From the NCBI RefSeq assembly GCF_014467235.1, contig NZ_NKHP01000001.1, positions 344,295 through 408,294 of the forward strand: a stretch of 64,000 nt of DNA. Reading direction: 5' to 3'. Below are positions 1 through 10,700 of the stretch, in pieces. This DNA comes from Xenorhabdus indica (GTDB taxonomy: Bacteria > Pseudomonadota > Gammaproteobacteria > Enterobacterales > Enterobacteriaceae). The number at the start of each line of letters is the position of its first letter. Position 1 is the stretch's first letter. The notes under the pieces are model-generated. The model saw nothing but the letters and a program-made list of their open reading frames with translations. It did not search any database and was not told where the DNA came from. Position numbers and translations under genes: made by a program.

Positions 1-1
1 G

Positions 2-1726
2 GCTCCTCTGTCTGACATTTCATCAGATACCTATTTGATACCCAAAGAGCAAGATGAAGATAAATACCAACCTTTCCCACTGACCGAAGTTCAGCAGGCT
101 TACCTGGTTGGGCGTCACCCTGGTTTTGCCCTGAGCGGTGTTGGTGCACATTTCTTTATTGAATACCGGATAGAACAACTAGATGTTCAACGCCTGAACC
201 GAGTATTAAATCGCCTGATCCAGCGTCATCCGGTACTTAGAACGGTAGTTATTAATGGGCAACAACAAATATTGAAAGATGTCCCTTTCTTCTCAGTTAA
301 ACAGCACCAATTCACTGATATTACTGAAGCGGATTCATTACGTGAACGTTTGTCACATCAGGTATTAGATGCCGGACACTGGCCAGTGTTCGATTTTCAA
401 CTTGCGCAAGACAACAGCCCTGCATCCCGATTATTTGTCAGCCTGGATAATTTGCTATTAGATGGATTAAGCATGCAGATATTGCTGGCCGAATTAGAAC
501 AGCTATATCTCAACGAACAACACGAATTGCCACCATTGAACATCACATTCCGAGATTGTGTGTTACGTCAGCAACAAACGCCAGTGCATCAAAGTTCACT
601 GCAATATTGGCAAGAACAGGTGAAAACATTACCACTGGCGCCACAATTGCCATTGCGTATTGTACCGGAAAACGTGCAATCCCCACATTTTGTACGTTAT
701 AGCGATCGGTTATCTGCACATGAATGGAAGCAATTGAAGCAATATGCTGCCCCACATCAGATAACACCTTCCGCGCTCTTGATTGCAGCTTATGCAACTG
801 TTCTCTCGGCATTCAGCACCAGAGCGGCATTAACGCTTAATCTTACCCTGTTCGATCGTCCACACTGGCATGAGGACATCAATCGTATTCTGGGTGATTT
901 TACTTCACTGTCACTTCTCGCCTGGTATCCAGAGAAAAATTGGTTATCAAGTGCACGGAGGGTACAACAACAGTTATGGCAGGATCTGGATCACCGCCAT
1001 ATTTCGGCGATCAGAGTAATGCGTGAGCTGGCACAAAATCGTGGCCCGGATGCAGCCACCATGCCTGTTGTTTTCACCAGTGCATTAGGAACTCATGAAG
1101 GGCAATTCCTTTCACGTTCATCATGGATGAAACCCGTTTGGGGCATCTCGCAAACGCCACAAATCTGGCTGGATAATCAGGTTTACGAATCTGACGATGA
1201 GCTTTGCCTGAATTGGGATGCGGTCGAAGCGTTATTTGAGCCACATCAGTTGCAAACCATGTTTAACAGCTATATTACGCTATTACGCACCCTCGCGGCA
1301 CAACCAGAAAGCTGGCATTTAACGTTAGAACAACTGATGCCACGCCAGCAATGCCTGATGGTTGAAGATAACGCATCTGTTGTTATTGCATCATCACGCT
1401 CAGAAGGATGTGATCCACAGATATGCAATGAAATTCAACGTCTGTTTTTATCGGTAACCAATCACGCCATCAACGTTCAACAGAACTTTTTTGATGCCGG
1501 AGCCAATTCACTACAGCTAATTCAATTGCACGGCAAGTTACAACATGCAGGTTTTCACCATCTTGCTGTTACTGATTTATTCGCTTATCCAACTCCAGAA
1601 GCGCTCAGCTTACATTGCCGAAAAGATACTCAAGACGGAAATCAACCGTCGATTACTCTTCGTCAGCGTCAACAAAAAAAGCGTCTGCAACAACGGGAAA
1701 AACGTCATAAAGGAGCCGCACAATGA
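2..1726 (+). CDS. irp2: HMWP2/Irp2-like NRPS, C-terminal Cy-PCP part (5' truncated by window)
   Basis: The frame is open to the left edge, so this is the 3' end of a larger gene. What is visible is one condensation/cyclization (Cy) domain followed by a peptidyl carrier domain. The Cy domain begins at PFPLTEVQQAYLVGR and has the Cy signature DxxxxDxxS (DNLLLDGLS; Asp codons at 446 and 461, Ser at 470), which distinguishes it from a plain C domain. The carrier domain has FFDAGANSLQL with the phosphopantetheine serine at 1508. The protein ends in a Gln/Lys/Arg-rich tail that may dock to the next synthase. In the HMWP2 family this is Cy2-PCP2, which adds and cyclizes the second cysteine of the salicyl-thiazoline chain. 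The stop overlaps the next start (ATGA), so both are cotranslated. The ArCP, first Cy and A domains expected upstream are outside the window. Confidence 0.9.
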   Translation, partial: APLSDISSDTYLIPKEQDEDKYQPFPLTEVQQAYLVGRHPGFALSGVGAHFFIEYRIEQLDVQRLNRVLNRLIQRHPVLRTVVINGQQQILKDVPFFSVKQHQFTDITEADSLRERLSHQVLDAGHWPVFDFQLAQDNSPASRLFVSLDNLLLDGLSMQILLAELEQLYLNEQHELPPLNITFRDCVLRQQQTPVHQSSLQYWQEQVKTLPLAPQLPLRIVPENVQSPHFVRYSDRLSAHEWKQLKQYAAPHQITPSALLIAAYATVLSAFSTRAALTLNLTLFDRPHWHEDINRILGDFTSLSLLAWYPEKNWLSSARRVQQQLWQDLDHRHISAIRVMRELAQNRGPDAATMPVVFTSALGTHEGQFLSRSSWMKPVWGISQTPQIWLDNQVYESDDELCLNWDAVEALFEPHQLQTMFNSYITLLRTLAAQPESWHLTLEQLMPRQQCLMVEDNASVVIASSRSEGCDPQICNEIQRLFLSVTNHAINVQQNFFDAGANSLQLIQLHGKLQHAGFHHLAVTDLFAYPTPEALSLHCRKDTQDGNQPSITLRQRQQKKRLQQREKRHKGAAQ

Positions 1727-4700
1727 CTGATTTAAAGCCTCACTACGATAATTGTGATCCCATCGCAGTGATTGGCCTTGCCTGCCGCTTTCCACAAGCA
1801 CCAGATAGCGATACTTTCTGGCATAATCTGCAACAAGGGATTGAGTGTACTACCACACTTTCCCGCCAAACATTATTGGATGCAGGCATTCCACCTGAAG
1901 TTATTGATAGTGAAAACTTTGTCAATCAGGCAGCGATATTAGAGGGTGCAGAACAATTTGACGCCACACTGTTTGGCTATTCGCGTCAGGAAGCAGAAAT
2001 GCTCGATCCTCAGCAACGCCTGTTTCTGCAAACAGCCTGGCATGCGCTTGAACATGCCGGCTATTCACCACGTAATGTGCGCCTGAAAACAGGCGTTTTC
2101 GCCAGTAGCCGAGTCAGCACCTGGCCTTCATGGTCACAATTCACTATGACCGATATCGGCAAAGTGAAAGGGCTACAGGCGCTAATGAGCAACGATAAAG
2201 ATTATCTTGCAACGCGTACCGCCTATAAATTAAATCTGAAAGGTCCCGCACTGACAGTACAAACAGCCTGTTCAAGTTCACTGGTTGCCGTGCATATGGC
2301 TTGCGAAAACCTGCGTTCCGGTGAATGTGATATGGCGCTGGCTGGCGGTGTGGCGGTTTCTTTTCCACAAGAAAGCGGTTACTTGTATCAACCGGGAATG
2401 ATCTTCTCACCTGATGGGCATTGCCGTCCCTTTGATAGTCAGGCAAACGGCACTTACGGTGGCAATGGCGTTGGTGTTGTTACGCTGAAACGTCTGAGCG
2501 ATGCGTTACGCGATGGCGATCCTATCATGGCGGTATTACGGGGCAGTGCCATTAATAACGACGGCAATGAAAAAGTTGGTTTTACTGCTCCTTCGGTTAA
2601 TGGTCAGCGCAGCGTGATTGCCGAAGCTCTACAACTGGCAGATGTCAGCATTGATGATATCGGAATGATTGAAGCACATGGCACAGGTACACCACTTGGC
2701 GATCCGATAGAAGTTGATGCGTTACGCAGCATATTCTCCGAACGTAGTGCGGTTGTACCGTCTTGTTACTTAGGTTCAGTGAAAAGCAACATAGGCCATC
2801 TCGATACTGCCGCGGGTATTGCCAGTTTGATTAAAACGGTTCTGTCAGTCTGGCATGGTTACATTCCACCAACTATCAATGTACAACACCCCAATCCGGC
2901 ATTGCGGTTGGAAGAAAGCCCATTCAGGCTAGCAATACAAGGGCAACGTTGGACACAAGAATTACGTACTGCCGGCGTTTCTTCATTCGGTATTGGCGGC
3001 ACCAACTGCCATATTGTGGTGCAATCATTGCCGAAAGAATTACAGCGTCACCGTGTCAATGATTCGCAAGCCCATGCACAAAACACGCCTTTGTTGCTCT
3101 CCGCAGCGTCTGAATCTTCACTGCGTCAATTGGCACAACGTTACGCAACTGTGCTTACCTCAGGAAACCATGCTGATTTGGCCATAACAGCCTTACAGGG
3201 GCGCGATCTTTCATTCCCCTGGCGTTTAGCATTGGCACTGACACCACAAAATACAGCAAAAAATGCTGCGAGCTTATCCGCCTTTGCAAGCCATAGTCCA
3301 GCACCGGACATTTTTAGCAGACAAGTCAAGGGTGAAAGCAAACAACTGTGGCAATTCAGCGGTCAGGGTTGTCAATGGCCTGGTATGGGAAAAGCAATGT
3401 ATGACAGCTCTCCTGTTTTTTCCGCTATGTTGGATCGTTGTTGTGCCGCTTGTATTTCTGAGTTGACACTGCCATTAAAAGCAGTGATGTTCGGGGAACA
3501 TGAAGCCGCATTAGCTACCACTGAATATGCACAACCAGCAATTGTGGCACATCAAATTGCGCTGGCAACACATTGGCGAGCACTTGGCTTAAAGCCAGAT
3601 TACATATTGGGACACTCCGTCGGCGAATTCGCCGCTGTCGTTATTGCCGGGATTTTCACGCCAGAGCAAGTAATGCCGATGGTCGCAGTACGGGGCAAAT
3701 TGATGCAAAAATGTGCCCAAGGGGGCGCAATGTTGGCCGTTTTTGCCAAAGAAGAAGATATTCTTCCCCTTACGCATTCACTGGCATTAGATTTAGCGGT
3801 TTGCAATGGTCCACAACACTGGATTTGGGCTGGCACAAAAACTGAAATTGATATACTGACACAACGTCTGGAACAGCAGCAGATCCGTTTCCAGCACCTT
3901 AACGTTGCCTGCGCAGCACATTCAGCCATGCTTGAGCCAATTCTGGAAGAATTTTCTCAGCGTTTTTCCCTGTATGGTAGCCAGCTCCAGCCTGTATCGG
4001 GCGAAATTCCGTTAATTTCAACCCTGACAGCAGATATTGCAACTACCGAGCAACTAGGTTCACCAGACTACTGGCGTCACCATATACGTCAAACGGTGCG
4101 TTACCATCAAGCGATTGAATTTGCCCGACAACAAGGTGTGGCATTATTCGTAGAATTTGGTGCTGATGCACAACTAACAGGGATCGGGCGACGTATCAGT
4201 TTGCCACATGAAACCTGGGTTGCCAGTACACATCGTCAAAGCACCCCAGAAATGGCTCAGCAAACAGCACTTATGCAACTTTACTGTGCTGGTGCACATC
4301 TTGATTGGCCGCGTCTTTTCCCGGTTGCCGGGGCAAAATGCCATGCTCCGCTCTATCCATTTGATAAACAGCATTATAGCTTCTCTGCCACCAATGCCAG
4401 GCAACAGAATCTTGTACAACATTCGGCCGATACTAATACTGGGATTGATATCAATTTCCTGCTCGATCCTGCCATTGAGCAAAATACCAATGCAACAATA
4501 CTTCGAGCGTTGTATACCGATGCACTAATCTATCAATGTCATGGGCCCAAGACTGAACAAGGTTTCAGTGCCATTGACACGATTCGGGCTGGCCGACTGC
4601 AACCTTGCTGGCGCCCTTTGCTGGAACAACTATTGAACCATTGTGTTCAGCAAGGCTATTACCAACAAATTGTCGGGCCAACAATCAGTAAAATGTATCG

Positions 4701-7700
4701 CCCTCACCGTGCTCTGCCATATGCCAAACGCCGCTTATTGGAAGCAAATTTACTCACAGATTTCCCTGCATTGATCTATGCTGGCGAACGTTTATTCGCA
4801 TTAATGAGTGATCGGGCTGATCTACCTCGCCAATTGGCAACAACGCCAACAACGAGAAAGTCATGGCTTCTTACACCACAGCCATGTCCTGATACTCACT
4901 ATGTTCTGCATTGGCGCACCATAACTACTGTAGATAAACCAAATACTGCGGGTAAACCAAGATCTTCAACGACGTATACACTTCGTCTATCAACAGCGAA
5001 TGACACAATTGCTCAACATTGGCGTCAGGCAGGCATTAACTTACAGCCGGAAAGCGGAAATACACTATTACTGCTCCAGGGTGATGATGTTGTTGAATTA
5101 TGTGATCAGGTTACTAGCGAATTAAAGCGTGATGAAACAACATCATTAACCGTTATAACTTGCTGCGCGCAACCTGAAAGCACCTTATCAAAAGAGGACA
5201 TCAATCCCGCTCAATACGCTGTCTGGGCACTGTTGCGGGTTGCGGTTGAAGAGTATCCCCATTGCCATATTCAGGCGATTGATATCGCTGATATCAATGA
5301 TACCGATGCTTTGTTATTAGCACTCGGTTATCTGAATGAACAACATCGCTGGCTGAAAGTACGCGGAAATCAAGTCTCTGTGCCGATTTTACAGCGTCAG
5401 CCACTTATGCTATCGCAGCAACCAATGTCGATTCCCCATCAGGGTTGGCACATCGTTACCGGCGGTATGGGAGGGATCGGGCAAATTTCTATCCGTTGGT
5501 TGCTGTCTCAAGGCGCTCGTAAAATTGCTGTGTTTGCCCGCCGCAAACATGAGGACTGGGATGCTTTTGTCCAAGCGCTGTCACTGAGTGACGAATGCGA
5601 AATACGCTGGATTAACGTTGATGTCACTGACACATCAACTTTATTAAATGCCGTGCAATCACTGGCACAAGAAGATGGTATTGCAGGCGCGATTCATGCC
5701 GCCGGTATTGCTGATCACACTCCGCTGGCAAAACTTGATCGTCAACATCTGTCGCAAATGTTATGCGTAAAAGCCCAGAGCGCGTCAACATTGCAAACGG
5801 TACTTCAGCAACAAAAGGCACAATATCTGTTGCTTCATGCTTCCGCTGCTTCAATGCTAGGTGCTCAAGGACAAAGCGCTTATGCCATCGCCAACGCTTA
5901 TCTGGAATCTTTGGCACTGACCGCAACCGATCCGTCGATGACAAATACATTGATGGTAAAAACGTTAGTCTGGGGTGTTTGGGGTGGCATTGGCATGGCC
6001 AGCGATCGGCGATTAGTGGAAAAACTAGCGCAAGATGGCATGTTACCATTCAGTGCCAATGAGGGAATCTGGCATCTCAATCAATCCCTGCGTACTGCTT
6101 CTCCTTGCTATCTGGCAATGCGGTTAGATGAGCGTCATCCTGGCATTTTACGGCGTTTGCAGGCTGACATCCCCCATACCACTACAACGCCGACATCTGC
6201 ACTCTCTACTGATAACGCACTCTATCAGGATAGTAAACAACGGCTTCATTGGCTACGTCAGCATATTGCAACATTATTGCGCTTAGAACAGCCTGAACGT
6301 CTGGAGCCACAACAAGATCTATTACAATTTGGTTTGGATTCCCTACTGTTCCTTGAACTAAATACGGTGATCCACCAGCAATTTGGTTTCAGATTAACTG
6401 CTGAATTGTCCTATCAGAATATGACTCTGGAGGGGCTTAATGCGCTTATTGGCGACGCATTACCTGAACAAGCCTCTGTACCCACTCAACCTGAGATCAT
6501 TATTGACAGAGTCCAACACCATGAACCATTTCCTCTGACGCCAATTCAGCACGCTTACTGGGTTGGTCGTACTCAGGCTATTGATTTTGGTGGTGTGGCG
6601 TGTCACGTTCTGTTTGAATGGGATCTGGCACTAAGCAGCTTTGATATCCCACGTTTTGAAAAGGCATGGAATGCCTTAATTCAGCGTCATGGCATGTTAC
6701 GCATGATCGTTGATGAAGATGGCCAACAGAGAATTCTATCTGAAACGCCTTGGTATGTTTTATCACAGGATGATTTGCGAAAACTGAACGATACAACCTG
6801 CGAACAAGCTTTGGCTCAGCGTCGTCATACTCTTTCTTATCAAGTGCCGCCTGCGGAACAGTGGCCACTGTTTGAAGTCTCTGTTTCCCTGCTGCCGAAT
6901 GAGCGTTGCCGCTTACATATGAACCTGGATCTGTTGCAGTTTGACGTACAGAGTTTCCGGATCATGATGGACGATCTACAACGAGCTTATCACCAGCAAC
7001 AACCACTCGCTCCACAAATATTTACTTTCCGCGACTATGTGATGGCAGAACAAGCACAACGTGAAAGTAAAGAGTGGCGCGCATCATGGGCATACTGGCA
7101 GGAACAATTATTTTCATTACCTCCAGCGCCAAGATTACCATTGAACCCACAATTACCTCAGCGTAGCCAGCCACAATTCACAACTTATGAAGGCCGGCTG
7201 GCGCAATCTGACTGGCAAGTACTTAAACAAAGCTGGACAAAATGGGGAGTCACACCTTCCGCGGGTCTGCTCACACTATTTGCCCATACGCTTGAATGGT
7301 ACAGTCGCCATCCGCTATTTACCCTCAACCTGACATTTTTTAATCGCCAGCCTTTCCATCCAGAGGTTCAAGAGCTGATTGGTGATTTTACCTCCGTCAT
7401 GCTGATGGATTTTGATTTACGCAAAACGACCTCCCTGCGTGCCAGTATGGAAAAAACCCAGGCCTTGCTCTGGCAGCGACTAAGCCATAGTCATGTCAAT
7501 GGGGTTGAAGTACTGCGGGAATTAGGTCGCCAGCAATCTGATGAAGCCCAAAACAGACAACTTCTGACGCCGGTCGTTTTCACCAGTATGTTGGGAATGG
7601 CACAAGATGGTATTGCAATAAAACAATCCATCACTCAATTACTGGGTGATCCAGTCTTTGTGCTGAGCCAAACGCCACAAGTCTGGCTGGATCACCAGGT

Positions 7701-10700
7701 CATGGAAGTGGATGGTGATATGCTGTTTAACTGGTATTGCATGGACGATGTACTGGAAGCGGGAGTCATTGAAGCACTATTTACTGCCTATAACGCGCTA
7801 TTAGTACAAGTTGTACAAATTTTCCGCCATCCTGAACGTCTGGAGCATTATGATCTTCATACACCACCTGTCGGTCATACTCGTTATAAATTCTGGTCAC
7901 AACACCCTGCATTGCATCAGGCTGAACAATATCTGCGTTCTCAGCCTGAAATACGATTAGCAGAAATTCAGCCGCGTCAGGACGATACTCAAAGTTATAA
8001 TTTATGGTTGGTAGCAGAAGATAATTTGTCACTATCGTTGCCAAAATCATCGTTTTCAGAACCCTTGGTGATAAATACTGGAGTCTTACCGCTTCCTACG
8101 TTAGCGGAACAACAAGAATTTGAATGCTCTTGGCAATATATTGAGCAACAAGCGTTATTGGGTCTGGGCCAGACCTTACTGCGCCATAACCTGTTCACGT
8201 TTTCACAACAATACCACTCTCGTGAAGAGATTGAACAACGCTTACAACTGGCACCACGGTATCAACGCTTGCTTACCCAATGGCTGGAATTATTAAGTAA
8301 GCAAGGATTTATAGAAAAAATCGCTGGTGGATACCGTTGCCTGCAACCACTCAGCCAGATCCCTGCTCCTACCACAAAACTGGCTGATGCCATATGGTGC
8401 CAAACCATCAGCCGTTATGTTGCAACCTGTATCGACCAACATGACACCCTGCTTGCCGGGCGTGGAAATGCATTAGAACTGCTGTTTGCCGATAAACAAA
8501 CTACAGCCAGCCTTTACAGCGAAAACCCTGCATTACGTTGCCTGAACCAGACTGCCGCTGAAATTGTCCGACAATTGAGCCAGACAGCCGAACATTTCAC
8601 TGTGCTGGAAGTCGGCGCAGGCACAGGCGCCACATCAAAAACAGTGCTTAAACAGAATGCTCAATCCATTGAAAGTTATCACTTTACTGACGTTTCACCG
8701 CTATTTTTGGATGATGCTCGCCAGTCATTTAATCACTATGGCGAAACCGTAAAATTTGCTCTGTTCGACATTAATCGGCGTATTGATTTTAGCCAGCATC
8801 CTGAATCTGGTTATGACCTGATTATGGCAGTTAATGTCTTACATGATGCCATCCATCTAAGGAACACCTTGAAACGTCTGTCCCGGTTACTAAAAGCCGG
8901 TGGGTGGCTGCTGATTATTGAATCCACTAAGCGCGAAAGTGCTATGCAACTCGCCAGTGTCGGATTTATTGAAGGTATTAATGCCTGGGCCGATGATCGC
9001 GGTGATGATCAAGGTAATAGCGCATTGCTGGAGCTTGCAGACTGGCGTAACTGTCTGGAGAAATCCGGCTATCAGGTTTCACTGGAATGGCCAGGACAAG
9101 ATGGGCCAGAATTGCATCAACAATTGATTCTGGCGCGATCCGAACAGCAAGCACGACTCAATGTTGGTGAAATCACGGCACAATTTTCTACCTTGCCTTA
9201 CTCATTGCATATTCAACAGCAAGAGCAGTTACCATTGGCAGCATTACCAACAATGACCATGAAAGATAGCATAGCACAGTCGGTCACGGTGGAAGCTCGA
9301 CAACCGGAAACAGCAGATGATCAACTTCGTGATATTGAACAGCAAGTCATTGAGCTCTGGAACTCACTGCTTCCTCAGACAATTCAACGTTACAGTGACT
9401 TTTTCCAAAGTGGTGGTGATAGCTTGATTGCTACCCGCATGGTGGTGCAACTACGTCGCCAGGGTTACGAACAAGCCAATCTTCAACAACTGTTTGAACA
9501 GCCTAAATTGAGTGAATTCTGTCGTACCCTGCGGGTTATTGGGACAAATTCAACAACACTGGTTAAACCACATCAAACAGAACCAGCATCAGAACAGATT
9601 CTGCCACTCACCGCTCTGCAATATGCTTATTGGTTGGGAGAGAGCCAATTGTTTCAGTTTGGCAATGGTATTGCTCACTTCTATGCCGAGCTAGCTATTG
9701 ACGGGCTTGATCTTCCTCGTTTTACTGCCGCCTGGAACCAGGTGATAAGTCATCATGGGCAATTACGCGGTTACGTAAAAGAGGGGCAATATCATATTCT
9801 GCCAGAAGTGCCCTGCTATACGCCGACAATTATTGATTGTCGTGACATGACACAAGAGGAGTGCGAAACACAACTGAACAACGCCCGTAACACGTTGCGT
9901 ACTCAAGGCGTTCCTAGCGACAACTGGCCGTTATTTGATTTGACGCTGTACCATACCGATGACCGGACACACTTATTACACCTGACAATTGACCTACTGG
10001 TCGCAGATGGCAAAAGTCTGACCTTAATCTTGCGTGACTTACACCATTGGTATCAGGAACCTGACTGGCAACCAGAACCATCGGCAATAACTATTACTGA
10101 CTATATTCAGACACTGGAGAATGAGAAAACCGGAGAAGCCTGGCAACAAAGTCGGCAATACTGGCTTGATCGCTTACCTTCAATTCCTGATGCGCCAGTG
10201 TTACCACTGAAAGATCATCAGTCACAACTACTCGATCAGCAGTGCCTGACAGGATATATCAGCGCTCAACAATGGCAGCGCTTGCAACAACGAGCGGCAG
10301 AGCACCGGGTATCACCTTCACAAGTTATGCTCACGCTATTTGCCCATATTCTGTCGGTATGGAGCAACAGCGAACATTTCACTATCAATGTCCTGCATGG
10401 CAATCGTCTGTTAATGCCACAGCATTGCGATATGTTAGTCGGCAATCTATCTACCACATCACTGCTGGAAGTGGATTTACGCAATACCACCGGCTTCAGT
10501 GATGCAGTAAGCCGGATACAAAAACAATGGTTAGCTGATCTTCAACATGCGCTGTTTGATGGGCAATTGGTACTCAGGGAGAAAAATCAGCATCGCCACA
10601 ACCTGAATGCCGGTATGCCGATCGTATTCAACGATACAACCGGTACTGCGGGCAAAGGGCCATCAGGGTTAGGGACACTGAATCTCTTTGGTGCGCAAAC

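Noticed and set aside
5624-6049. A 141-codon antisense frame within the megasynthase gene
   Set aside because: It is opposite the KR domain coding sequence, has no ribosome site and no recognisable features.
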